Assembly (NCBI GenBank): GCA_019426215.1
Contig: CM033393.1
Span: 21,082,591-21,146,590, forward strand
Length of the DNA: 64,000 bases
DNA from: Buddleja alternifolia
Taxonomy: Eukaryota > Streptophyta > Magnoliopsida > Lamiales > Scrophulariaceae
Direction: 5' to 3'
Part shown: one piece after another, positions 20,376 through 31,350 of the stretch
Numbering within the stretch: the stretch's first letter is position 1
Layout of the letters: every line of letters starts with the position of its first letter
Position numbers and translations under genes: made by a program
The notes under the pieces: model-generated
Database searches by the model: none
What the model was told of the DNA's origin: nothing
Seen by the model: only the letters and a program-made list of their open reading frames with translations

Positions 20376-21946
20376 TGATATATGTTGTTTTTACACTAGT
20401 TTTCCCCCGTTTATCGACTTAGTTTTGATTGTTTCCTTGATAATTTGATCACATATGATACTTTGACCCTTGTTTTCTCATATTTTATAGAATAACATAA
20501 CATTTGGAGGAAAAGAACAAGGATTGAAGGTAAATCTTGCATAAAGATACAAACTGTCTGCGCAGTACTAGAGTTTATGGAATAGATTTCTCTACCCATA
20601 TCCAAATTACACACTTCTTATACCAATGGAAACATAAGAGGCAAAGGTACATTTCTTATGTTGAAGACAAAGATCAGATATGTAGGGAAGGAAGTGAAAA
20701 CGTCACCGGAAGAGACGTCTTACGACGGAGTTTTCTCATTCAGTAACTTGTGAGACACGTTTATCCCCTATAACGTTTGATTTAGGCCTTGGTGTCTTTT
20801 TGAGAGTAGTAGATCTTTGTTTGAGGATTCTATAGCAACTTGAATAAGCTTATTCCGACATCGGTAAAGAAAGTTATGTAAAGTTTACCAAAACTGGTCA
20901 GAGGCAGAAATTGAACGCCTCGGCGTTCGAGACAGAATGGTGACCACCGCGGCGTTCAACAAGCGAACGCCGCGGCGTTTGAGGCAGCGGGTTGGTCTAT
21001 AAATACCCCTTTTATCCATTTTTTACCCTAACTCACCTTGGATATCAGCAACCACACGAAAATAGAGAGAGGGGGAGCTTAGAAGAGAAGATTGAAGGTC
21101 AAAACATGGAGAATTCAACAAGGAATCCACATCTCTACAAGAATTAGGGAGTTTTTACATATTTGTTTCTTGAATTTGTTCAAATCTCCTATGACTTGTA
21201 TGATTTATATTTGCACTTTTGACATGAATATGAGCTAAACTTGTTTGATTGAGGCCATGGATAGGCCATTTATGTTATTTTGATTGTTGATTTGTTGGTG
21301 TTTATTGGATTAATTTTGGTTTTAGCTATGTATTCAATATTTGATCTCAATGCTACATTTGCTTGATCACCAAGTGTTTGATAAAATGCCTAGGTTAGAG
21401 ATCGAGAGATAATAACCTAGGGAAGATATAAACATTGAATACCCTATAGTTAAACCGACTAGAGATAGACTCGGTTTCTTTAGGTGGCTTTCCATTCACG
21501 TGGGGAATTCCTAGACCTTAAATGCATCCTCGTTAATCGGGTTTTCATATAGAGATATATAGGAAATCGTTACCAAGGGTAGGGTTGCTATGCCAAGAGA
21601 TTGGGTGGTACGTACGTTAGGGAATTTCGCCTTAGCTAAATCAATCTAATAATCCAATAGAACCTAAATCACAATCGAAATGCATAATTGGTTGAACCAT
21701 GTGCCTTGATCGCTTCTCTCTATTGTTTCCTCCCTTTATTTGGTGTGACGTTGCCTTAGTTTATTTTCTAGTATTTATTAATTAGTTAATCAAGCTTTCT
21801 ATCGACCGATTTAACTTAGAATTGAGTAATATAGTAGTCTTGGTACTTAGATTATAGTTGTCCCTGCGGATACGATAACCCCGGACTTAGAAATCCACTC
21901 TACTACTTACGCGACCTAGTTCTCTTGCTAGGATTTTGTCGTGTCA
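20376..21946 (+). repeat. LTR5 of the array (1571 bp), right-hand outer LTR
   Basis: Full length with TG...CA termini, followed directly by the target duplication AAAGC instead of a primer site. This shows it is the 3' end of the original insertion. TATAAATA at about 20997-21004 and all three GC-rich palindromic elements are present. Confidence 0.93.
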
Positions 21947-21951
21947 AAAGC
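21947..21951. repeat. Right target-site duplication of the array (AAAGC)
   Basis: Matches 3663-3667 exactly. Confidence 0.92.
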
Positions 21952-22384
21952 CCACTCAGTCCAAGGCAACCCAAGGAAGGGCAGCCACTTAGTGCTTTTT
22001 GGAGTAGCCTCCAACTTGTTCCACAAGTTAGTTGAGTTTAACAGGACTCCTATAGTGAAACAAACCCTAAGTGACAAGATAACATTACACAACACAAAAA
22101 GAAAAGAACTCTCTCCCCTCTCTCCTCTCTAGCCGTCCATTACTGCAAAGAAGGAGGAGTCTCGGGATCTTTGGAAGGCTTGTTTCGCGTGAAGCTTTAG
22201 AGACAGGAGCCCTTGGAGGATTGCTGTTCTGCAGAATCAATAAACGAATCAAAAGGGTATGTTTTTTCGTTCAAATTTTCGCAAAACCCATGAAAAATCA
22301 TCAGATCTATTTTTGTGATCTGCCGGTAGGAATCCTCGAATCTTCCGCTGCAATTCTCTGTTTTCCTGTACGGGATTCCTAACA
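21947..22384 (+). mobile_element. Element X: 3' part of the old copia LTR
   Basis: Continues the LTR interrupted at 3667. The order CCCACT...CTCTCTCCTCTCTAGCCGT...AAGGAGGAGT...TTAGAGAC...GGGATTCCTAACA parallels the last third of the LTRs of C (end AATTCCCAACA) and B (end GAAACCCAACA). No methionine-tRNA primer site follows the terminal CA, so this is a 3' LTR or a solo LTR. Confidence 0.7.
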
Positions 22385-22385
22385 G

Positions 22386-22720
22386 CTGAATCATCTCAAG
22401 AAATTATTCGAGTCGTGGAAAGCCAGCGAGTCACAAATTTGTGGACTCAAGCGAATCAGTGTGCTAACAAAGTTCTTGATAAGATGGTGCCCCTAATTTC
22501 TGGATTATCTGAAGAGTTCAATCGTAGCTTAGCCCAGACAGCTTCTGCAGATACTGAGCGTCATAATGCTTTCAACACAGTTGCTCAAAGTATCACTGAA
22601 CAAGTCACGCTACTTGTTGAAGAGGTTGAGCTATTACAACGAGATATCGCTGACCTCAAGACTTCACTTGATGATGTCAAGAAGGGTAAAAAGAAGGGAA
22701 AAGGTCAAGTGTCCAAGAGC
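22386..22720 (+). pseudogene. Orphan coiled-coil ORF fragment between elements X and A
   Basis: An open frame (from ATG 22415) reads through about 100 residues. It contains heptad-like VEEVELLQRDIADLKTSL and a lysine/glycine-rich end GKKKGKGQ, and then runs into LTR-like sequence of element A, where it loses character. No zinc knuckle or enzyme motif is visible. It could be part of a retrotransposon gag, the coiled-coil end of a SIRE-type third ORF, or a captured host exon. I cannot decide among these. Confidence 0.35.
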
Positions 22721-23920
22721 TCCCTAAGTCTTGAAGACACTTGCTGGAATGAATTCAAATGTTCAACGGACATTTATTTCAAGTCAAGTCTTCAACGGAC
22801 ATTTATTTCAAACGGGAAATAAATTCAAATGCATTAAATGCCTGATAAGAGCATTAAATGTGATAAGCCAATCTGACTTGTGGACAAGCTACCTTTTCAC
22901 TAAACTGTCAGAACTTCAAAGTTTATAGTTGCTCCCGTCCAATCGGAACCAGCAGGATTTCAGGAATGTCAGAGAAAAGGTATAATCACGCGCCGCGTGA
23001 AAGGCACACTCTCACATGTGTCCAACGGACATAATCCCAAGAATTGCCTATAAATACCTCATTCCAGCAAACCATAAATAGATACACAAAGATAGAGATA
23101 TACGTACATGCACAAGAATAATTTGCTGAAGAAAAAGCTTAGAAACTCCATAGCCAAAATCTTTCAAGCTTTTTACATACATTCCTTACAGTCACAAATA
23201 TCTCAAATATCTTCAAAAGAAGAAACCTAAACTCTTACTGAGATATTCCAAGTTGTTTGATCTTTCCAATAATAAACAGACCCTTGTGATAAAACCCTCA
23301 ACCTTTCATCTGAGTGAGAAAGTTGTTGAAAACCCATTACAGGCAGTATTTCTGAGTGAGAGAAGCTTGTAGAAGAAGATCTTTATTGGTGCTGAAATCT
23401 GTGTGATCAAGGAGCCCGAGATCCTGTTCACCTATTTATTATCTTGTAGAAGATTATGTGTGATTCTTTGATAATCATCTTAGTAAATTCCCTCCAAGTG
23501 AAAAGGGAGAAGAAGGACGTAGCTGGGATTACATCACCTAGTGAACCTTATATATCTTGCGTCATTTACTTTCATTATTGTCTTGTTTCATATTGTTTTA
23601 TCTATTCTAAAAAAAAAAGACAAGCTAAATTTGCTAAGTGACTATTTAACCAAAACGAACGCTAAAGCTTTAAAAAAAATCATTTCCGCTGTGCTAACCC
23701 TGATTAAGTGATCTAAGCATTATCCTACTTTGGTAAATTGCCGAAATCACTAAGTCTAAGTTATCTTTACTGAAGCGCCTGACCCAAGTGCTCTGCTTCC
23801 TAAGCGTTCTAATCTTTAAAAGTGATACAAAAATTTTGAAGTCGAAAAAGGTTTCAGGGTCTATTCAACCCTCCCCCCCCCCCCCTTTTAGACCATTTCG
23901 TATGCCACTTGGGACCACCA
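22720..23920 (+). repeat. Element A: 5' LTR of a SIRE-type copia element, 5'-truncated
   Basis: It ends GGGACCACCA and is followed two bases later by a methionine-tRNA primer site. TATAAATA lies at 23049-23056. A C tract at about 23871-23885 lies about 35 bp before the LTR end. The LTR of element G (minus strand, 56053-57944) has the same layout: tandem CGGACA-type blocks, TATA, ATCATC-rich tail, homopolymer and TTGGGACCA end. At 1892 bp G's LTR is about 700 bp longer, so the 5' part of this one is missing. The left boundary is approximate. Confidence 0.75.
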
Positions 23921-23922
23921 AG

Positions 23923-23934
23923 TGGTATCAGAGC
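23923..23934 (+). promoter_or_regulatory. Primer-binding site, initiator tRNA-Met type (element A)
   Basis: TGGTATCAGAGC is complementary to the 3' end of plant initiator tRNA-Met, the usual copia primer. Confidence 0.88.
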
Positions 23935-24034
23935 GGTTGAAGTAGAAACCTAAGCGTTTCCGAGCATAACTGCTTGTTTAGATCCATTTTTCGAAACTTA
24001 GTCACTTTAAAACACTCTCTCTCAAAACATCTCA

Positions 24035-25625
24035 TTATGGTTTTTAACAAAATGCCTAAGTTGGTAGAGTCAAACTATGATTCTTGGAAACTTAGAGCAT
24101 TCGCATATTTATGTTCTTGCGATAATGAAATGTGTGATGTAATTTCCGATGGCCCCATTAAGATCATGAAAGTAATAACTCGAGCACCTGGAGCTGATGA
24201 AGCCACTCCAGATGACATGTCGAGAAACCCAAGTTAGAATGGACGCCAGATCATCGAAAAAGAGCAAATCTAGATAATGTTGGACGAAGTGCACTTTACT
24301 CAGTGTTAGGAGACAATGATGCATTGTTCAACAAGATCAAGCAATGTAAAACTTCCAAAGAAATATGGGATACGTTGGCTATTGTGTGTGAAAGCTCAGC
24401 ACAAATGAAGGAGAATAAGATCTCCATAGCCATGCAAAGATTCGAGCATTTCAAGATGTAGACCAATGAGACGCTAGAACAATTGGACGCAAGGTTCACT
24501 TTGATCATCACAGAGTTAGCGTCATCAGACAAGGAATTGACCAACAAGGAAATGGTCAATAAGATTTTCAGAAGTCTTCCAAGTAAGTATTTGTTTAAGA
24601 CTATTGCTATGAGAGAATCACAGACTTTGGAGACTCTTGCTCCAGAACATGTGTTTTCAGAATGAAAGGCATTTGAGTTCAAATTAGGTGAAGTCAGCGA
24701 CACATCGACTTCAGTGACTGAATCAGGAGCATTAATCGCTACCACCAAAAGCAAGGGTAAAGCGATTAGTGAGGTGAAAGTGACAGAATCAAATAAAGAA
24801 AAAGAGATGGCTTTATTGGTTAAGAAATTCAAGAAATTTCTAAGATATGAAAAGAGAAATATCGCTGGACAAACTTCATTTCAAACTCCTCCCCCAGCAC
24901 CAGCACCTCGGTATCAAGCACCAGTATATTCTGCACCTCAACCAATAGCGCCAGTTCCTTATCAAGCACCTACAATTCCTACTCCGAATCTCTCAGCACC
25001 AGTCATTTCCAAGCGATTAACCACTGAACAGAAAATAAAAACTAATTTATGTTATAATTGCAGGAAACCAGGGCACTACCAGGTAAATTGCCCTTATCCA
25101 AATGTGTCTAAGCCCACAAGGCAAGACTATGCGGATAGAAACTAATTCAGGAGCAACCTTCGCTAACAAGATTTGCTAGCGGAATTTGAACCATTCTCCG
25201 CACCTAAAGAGGATTCAGATGAAAGTAGTGATGATGAGCCAACAAGCGACTCGGTGTTGATTTGTCTTATGGCAAGAGATGATGAAGCGTTTGACAATTC
25301 GCTACCAGAGGTAACCACTGAATTATCTCTTTCTCTTTCTTATGATGAATTACTTGACAAAGTTAATGAATATTATAAAGATTGTCAAGATGCCGTCAAA
25401 ATATATCAAAATCACTTCGCTATTATTTCATCGCTGAAAAGTGATAAAGTAACGCTCAAAGCAGAGTTGCAAGTTTAGCAACAATGCATTGAAAAGAACC
25501 AATCGCTTGAGAGTGAGATTACTTAATTGAAAAGCGATCTTGATATAATAGTCAAGAGAGAAGCTGATCTCTAGACTTGCCAAATCAGAGCAGCTCGTCT
25601 CATCATTATCCAAAGCATCAAGAAA
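24035..25625 (+). pseudogene. Element A gag, decayed SIRE-type gag with zinc knuckle
   Basis: The frame begins MVFNKMPKLVESNYDSWK, typical of copia gag of the UBN2 type. It is then interrupted by stops or frameshifts near 24237, 24460, 24663, 25143 and 25480. The zinc knuckle CYNCRKPGHYQVNC (CX2CX4HX4C) is intact at about 25051-25092, after a proline/alanine-rich linker. Downstream are an acidic stretch (SDESSDDEPTSDS) and a coiled-coil segment. It would form the virus-like particle and bind element RNA, but this copy cannot make a full protein. Confidence 0.8.
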
Positions 25626-25635
25626 CCTAGATAAT

Positions 25636-26298
25636 GTGACTAATGTAACCAGACTTTTTGGTGAAAGGACCGGTTTAGGGTGTGATAAATTTGGTCAAAA
25701 ATCAAAAGCGTCTAAGGTTACGGCGAACAACAAAGGAAAGGGTGTTTTCTTTGTTGAGAAAGGTTCACAAAGTCAAACACTAAATGAACCAAGCGACAAT
25801 GGTAAGAGGCCAAATGAGAAGGTCAATACCAACTCAGGCAATAAGGAGAAGACGAAAGTGAATGATTCACAGAAGAAGGTTCATCCAAACGCTCAAAAGG
25901 CCAAGGATAAGCCATCTACAAGTAAATCAAACGCTCAAAAAGCTAAGGATAAGCCATCTACAAGTAAATCAAATGCTCAAAAGACTAAGGATAAGCCATC
26001 TACAAGTAAATCAAATTGCTAAGCGTCAATCGTCGAAAGCAACTCCTAAGCTAGCGCCAAGGAAATACCAGCGTCAATATCCAAGGCAGTCTAGATCATA
26101 TTATCGCTAATATGATAATTATGACTATGGTTATAATTATTATTATAATCGAGGATATTATTATACACCCAAAAAGCACCCACAACACAATGTGAAATCC
26201 AAGAAGGCCAGTATTCCTACAATGAAGACTAGGCAAATATGGGTTACTAAAGTTTTAATTCAAGCCAAAGCTACTAACAATGAAGGATCCAAGACAAC
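25636..26298 (+). pseudogene. Element A gag-pol linker with 3x 42-bp repeat
   Basis: Lysine/serine-rich coding sequence with three consecutive copies of NAQKAKDKPSTSKS (25888-26013). Each is 42 bp, so the repeat keeps the frame. A stop at 26020-26022 ends this ORF. The part after it is low-complexity and rich in tyrosine codons in one frame. It probably represents the basic linker before protease in the original polyprotein. Confidence 0.6.
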
Positions 26299-27522
26299 AT
26301 GGGTACCCAAGAAGAATTAGAACTATCCTTTAATGCAGGACCTAGAGCCAACACCGATACTTCAGTTTGGTACTTTGATAGTGGGTCATCAAGTCATATG
26401 ACTGGATCAAAAGATCTCTTGGTCAACTATCGTGCAACCAATGCTCCTCAAGTTTTATTCGGTGATAACTCCAAAGGTAAAACCAAAGGTATAGGTATCA
26501 TGCATAGGGGGAACATCATGATTAGTTATGTATATTATGTTAAGGGTCTTAAGCATAATTTGTTAAGCATTAGTCAATTTTATGATAAAGGCTTTGAAGT
26601 AAATTTTTCAAGTGACTACTGCTATATTAACGACGCTAAGACTAAGTCTACTAAATTAAGAGGAAAAAGAACAAACAATGTATATTTAGTGGATAGGGAT
26701 TCTACAATTGATAACAACCCCACATGCTTTGTTGCTAAAAATCAAAATGAATTGGGTTGGTTATGGCATAGAAAAATGAATCACCTCAACTTTAAGGCAA
26801 TCTCTCAGTTAATATCGCTAAATCTAGTAAAAGGATTACCTAAGGGTTCCTTTCAAAAGAATCGCTTATGTGATGCATGTCAAATGGGTAAACAAGTTAA
26901 ATCATCTTTTAAGAAGAAACCATGCCTATCTACTTCTAGAGTTCTTGAACTATTGCATCTAGATTTGTTTGGTCCTATTCAAATCATAAGTGTTAGTGGT
27001 AAAAAGTACTCGCTAGTAATAGTTGATGATTTCTCTCGCTATACATGGGTAGAATTTCTAGCGACCAAAGACGAAACTAGTGTCAAGCTCACATCGCTAA
27101 TTCGTCAATTGCAAACTTATAAAGATTCAAAGGTGACAATAATTAGAAGCGATAGAGGAACTGAATTTACTAACCAATTTGTTGAGAAGTTTTGTATAGA
27201 TCTTGGAATACTTCATGAGTATTCTGCTCCAAGAACACCTCAACAGAATGGAGTAGTCGAGCGACGGAACAGAACTCTTAAAGAAGCCGCTAGGACGATG
27301 CTTGCAGAGTCTAAGCTACCTCAAAGGTTTTGGGCCGAAGCTATCAATACCGCTTGCTACACTCAGAACTGGTGTATGATCAACAAGCAACATGAGAAGA
27401 CTCCATATGAGTTTTGGAAGGGACGTAAGCCTAACATTTCATATTTTCATGTATTTGGTTCGAAATGTTTCATTCAAAACAATGGATCCCAAAGCCTAAA
27501 GACATTTGATCCTAGCGGATGA
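26299..27522 (+). pseudogene. Element A pol: protease and integrase
   Basis: Residues about 24-36 hold the aspartic protease site WYFDSGSSSHMTG. A GAG-pre-integrase/zinc-binding block follows (WLWHRKMNHLN...CDACQMGK; H, H, C, C all present). The integrase core has an aspartate at LHLDLFGP, the second in RSDRGTEF and the glutamate in NGVVERRNRTL, so the DDE triad looks intact. A 1-nt frameshift near 27500-27520 separates it from the next part. It would cut the polyprotein and insert element cDNA. The clade call (SIRE/Maximus) rests on motif similarity to element G. Confidence 0.85.
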
Positions 27523-28941
27523 GGGAATCTTTCTAGGCTATGCCAAAAATGGAAAGAGTTTTCGCATCCTAAATAAAATCAAATCGAAGGTTGAAGAATC
27601 CATTCATGTTGTCTTTGATGATGCTAACCAAGAACCGAGTAAGGTTAATCCTGATGATGTAGGAATTGAAGGTCTTGCCCATCAAGCGTCACAAATCAAT
27701 CTTTGTGATGATAGTGATGATGATGAGGATGATGAGATTCTTGTGCCTATTCCTAAAGTTACTCCTGAGGTTACAAATGACGATAGTATCAGAATCGTTG
27801 ATGATCATGAAGAGAATGATCATCAAGAGTAAATTAGAACTGTGAATGATGTAGCGACTGCGCCAGTGACAAATGAGAATCAAGCGATTGATAATCAAGA
27901 GTCTCTCAACCCATTCCAACCAGCCCGTATATGGCTTAAAGATCATCCACCAGAGCTAGTAATTGGAGATATTGAAGCACCTGTCAGAACTAGGTCCACT
28001 ACAATCAATGAGGCCATGTTCGCAAGTTTCTTATCTCAGATGGAACTAAAGAAAGTGGATGAAGCGCTCAGTGATTCAAGTTGGGTAGAAGCAATGCAAG
28101 AAGAGCTTAACCAATTTGAGAGAAGCAAAGTTTGGACGTTAGTACCAAGACTAACTCACCAAAGAGTTATTGGAACTAGATGGGTTTTTAGGAACAAGAT
28201 GGATGAAGATGACATTGTTATAAGAAACAAAGTCAGATTAGTCGCTCGGGGTTATTGCCAAGAAAAGGGTATTGATTTTGATGAGACATATGCCCCAGTA
28301 GCCCATCTTGAAACGATTAGGATGTTCCTAGCGTTTGCCGCATTCAACAAGTTCACAGTGTACCAAATGGACTTGAAGAGTGCATTCCTGAATGGTAAAC
28401 TCCAAGAAGAAGTCTATGTAGAGCAACCTCCAGGATTCATCAACAACCATGGTAAACGTATGGTCTACAAATTGGATAAGGCACTCTATGGCCTTAAACA
28501 AGCACCAAGAGCATGGTATGATACTTTCTCTATCTTCCTTATAGGTAAAGGCTTTTCAAAAGGCAGCATTGATACAACGTTATTTAAAATTACCCATAAC
28601 GAAGATATTCTCTTAGTCCAAATTTATGTTGATGATATTATATTTGGTTCTACTAATAAGCGATTGTGTGAGAAATTTTTGAAAATGATGCAAGATCAAT
28701 TTGAAATGAGCATGATGGGTGAATTAACTTTTTTCTTAGGATTACAAGTTAAACAACTCCCTAATGGAATATTTATAAACCAAGCTAAATATACAAGAGA
28801 TATGATTAAGAAATTTGGTATGGAAAATGCATCATCTTCAAAAATTCCAATGAGCCAAACGCTTAAGTTAGATAACGATGAAAATGGGAAGAAAATTGAC
28901 ATCCCTAACTATAGAGGTATCATTGGATCACTTCTTTATCA
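27506..28941 (+). pseudogene. Element A pol: reverse transcriptase, truncated
   Basis: The frame continues the polyprotein after the frameshift. It has one in-frame TAA at 27830 in an acidic linker, then a full RT core: ARGYCQEKGIDFDETYAPV, QMDLKSAFLNG and the catalytic YVDDIIFGSTN at about 28627-28659. It follows the RT of element G closely up to RGIIGSLLY and stops matching at about 28941, where element B begins. The RNase H domain, the third ORF and the 3' LTR are all missing. The apparent ORF end at 29014 is read-through into B. Confidence 0.85.
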
Positions 28942-28979
28942 TACCGCTACAATTATTTTCTCGTTTATCTCTCTCAAAT

Positions 28980-29440
28980 ATGAAAAACCCACTTTCAATT
29001 TTGCTCGAAACTAATACTCTTACTAGACCTAACTATGTGGACTGGCTTAGAAATTTGAGGATTGTCCTCAATATGGAATCTCTGGAATACGTCTTGGAGG
29101 CTGATATCTCGGTAGCTCCTGCTAGAACACGTGCCAACGAGAAAAAGGTCCAAGCCCATGAAAAATGGGTTAAGGACGACCTCCGTGTGAGAGAATACAT
29201 GGTGAGATCTATGACCAATGATCTTCAAAGGTCACCTGATAAGATTCTCACTACAAGAGCTATCCTAGCTCACTTGGTAGAGCTCTATGGTGAGCACAGT
29301 CAAACAGCTCGGTATGGATATCGAAAGAGCTCTTCGGAGCTAAGATGAAAGAAAGTGAGAAGGTTGGTGATCATGTACTCAAAATAATTTAGAGGATTGA
29401 GAAATTGGAAGGTCTCGAATTCACCATGAACGCCACCCTT
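28980..29440 (+). pseudogene. Element B gag, N-terminal part
   Basis: Begins MKNPLSILLETNTLTRPNYV and aligns with element C gag at 35400. The frame is open to about 29346, where the region equivalent to ISKELFGAKM is shifted, and then decays. Typical of copia gag of the UBN2_2 type. It lies directly after element A's RT end, with only about 40 bp of B leader retained. Confidence 0.8.
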
Positions 29441-29517
29441 TAAACTAACTTAATCTTGTAGTCTTTTCTTGATTCCGTCTCCCAATTTGTAGTTAACTTT
29501 AAATGCAATGAGATGGA

Positions 29518-30441
29518 GTGCAATTTAGCTGGCTAATGAACAAATTGGTTACTGCACAATATCAAATGAAACCAAAAGGAAAGAAAATTTCCTTGCTCAT
29601 CTCTTCTGGACCTAAAAAGTCTAAGTCTAAGTCTAAGAAAAAGAACAACAAGAAGCAGTCTGGCAAACTTGGAGCTCAAGGGGGTGTTCAAAAGGATAAG
29701 GGGAAGGCTCAAGGGTTTTATAAGAGCAAAAGGCCTAAAAAAATGGATAGATGTATCGAGTGCAGTGAGCCTGGCCACTGGAATAGGAACTGTCCCAAAT
29801 TAGGCAAAGGCTCAAAAGGTATGGAACTCTTTGTTTTTGAAACTAACTGTTCTATGACCGTCTTTTCTACTTTGAGGATTCTAGACTCAGGGGCTAGTGC
29901 CCATGTTTATTGTTTCGATCAAGATCTGCAGAGAAGTAGAAAGCTGGGCCGAGAAGAAGTGATGATCAAAGTAGGCAGTAGGGAAAGCGTCGCAGCTACT
30001 AGGATTGGATCTACTTCTCTTTTTTTGAATTCTGGACATTTATTGTTATTAAATGATGTTTTAGTTTTGACCAAGGGGTTTAAGAACATTGTTTCCATTA
30101 CTATATTAGTTAAGACTGGCTATACATTCCATTTTTCTAAATTAAATTGCGACATTTATAATGGAAATAAATTGATTGGCAATGCTTCTTTAGTTAATGG
30201 TTTGTATTATTTAAATGTCCTTAATTCATCTGTTGTGAATGATGTAACTCATAAACGTGGTAGGAAAGAACCTAACTTAAGACTCAAGTGGCATATTAGA
30301 CTAGGCCATGTCGGAGAGCACAAGATACACAAAATGGAAAAAGATGGGCTTTTAAGCTCACTGGGGTCGGATCCCTATCCAACATGTGAATCATATCTCT
30401 TAGGCAAGATGGCTAGATCGCCCTTCACCGGGACTTTTTAA
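29518..30441 (+). pseudogene. Element B gag end, zinc knuckle, protease and pre-integrase
   Basis: Contains the zinc knuckle CIECSEPGHWNRNC, then the protease site RILDSGASAHVYCFDQD, then the GAG-pre-integrase block (WHIRLGHVGEHKIHKMEKDG...CESYLLGKMARSPF). The last cysteine position reads Y (CESYL; C in element C is CESCL), which would impair zinc binding by the integrase N-terminus. A TAA closes the frame at 30439. Confidence 0.8.
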
Positions 30442-31179
30442 AGAGCTACTCAAGTCTTAGGGTTAGTGCATACCGAATTTTGTGGACCATTTGGAGGAAT
30501 GGCTCGTGGGGATTTCTACTACTTCATCACTTTCACAGACGATCATTCAAGATATGGTCTAGTGTATCTGATGTAGCAAAAGTTTGAATCCTTTGAAAGG
30601 TTCAAAATGTTCAAAGCCTCAGTAGAAAATCAAACGGGCAAAATATAAAAACTCTACGATCGGATCGTGGAGGAGAATATATGAGTGCCGAGTTTGATGG
30701 AGTCCTTAGACAATAAAGAATAATGTTACAACTGACACCACCAGCAACTCTCCGAGCGAAGGAACCGAACACTGTTGGACATGGTTCTTTCCATGCTTAG
30801 TTACACTGATTTACTCATTTCGTTATAGGGATATGCGCTCCTTACTTCTGCTTACATATTGAATAGATGTCCATCCAAATCCGTTCCTAAAACTCCGTAT
30901 GAGATGTGGAATAATAAAAAACCAAGTCTTAACCACATTAAGATTAGGGGATGTCCAGCTTATATCAAAAAGACAAAAGTGGAGAAACTAGAGACAAGAT
31001 CCCTCTTAGGACGTTTCATTGGTTATTCTGAAGATTCCATGGTATTCTTCTTTTACCTGCATGATGATCAGAGAGTCATCGTGGCCCTACAAGCTTACTT
31101 CCTTGAAGATGAGTTCATCTTGGAAGGGGCCAAAGGTAGGAAAATTGTTCTAGAAGAACAAAATGAAACTCCCTCATAG
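30442..31179 (+). pseudogene. Element B integrase, degenerate
   Basis: Recognisable by alignment with element C's integrase: blocks corresponding to FTDDHSRYGLVYLM, SDRGGEYMSAEFD and ERRNRTLLDMV occur in shifted frames, with stops and a short deletion near 30740. From 30859 an open piece (MNRCPSKSVPKTPYEMW) covers the integrase C-terminal region. Non-functional. Confidence 0.75.
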
Positions 31180-31350
31180 ACATTTGTTCAAGAACCAAGG
31201 CCTGTACCAATAGTAACATAACCACCACGTAGATCTGGTAGAATACCACATGAACCTAAGAGGTATGGGAATCTATTACAGGGGGAGCCATAGTTTCACA
31301 CTGTAGTACAAGAAGGTCATGAAGATGATCCTTATACATATGATCAAGCG

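Larger units (their letters stand above)
3668..21946 (+). mobile_element. Tandem array of a non-autonomous gypsy LTR element (5 LTRs, 4 internal regions)
   Basis: The order is LTR1-int1-LTR2-int2-LTR3-int3-LTR4-int4-LTR5, 18.3 kb in total, with unit spacings of 4562, 4555 and 4537 bp for the complete units. Adjacent units share one LTR. Each LTR runs TGATATATG...TCGTGTCA and each complete internal region begins with a tRNA-Asp primer site and ends with a polypurine tract. No unit encodes protease, RT, RNase H or integrase, so the family must use enzymes from a relative. The primer site, gag motifs and 3' signals resemble the Athila/Tat branch of gypsy. Such arrays can arise by unequal recombination between LTRs of one insertion or between tandem copies. 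Confidence 0.93.

Noticed and set aside
3668..21946. CRISPR-like or satellite array
   Set aside because: The repeat unit is 4.5 kb with LTRs, primer sites and polypurine tracts, so it is a retroelement array.
24296..24832. 178-codon minus-strand ORF
   Set aside because: It is antisense to gag of element A, whose sense reading matches a known family.
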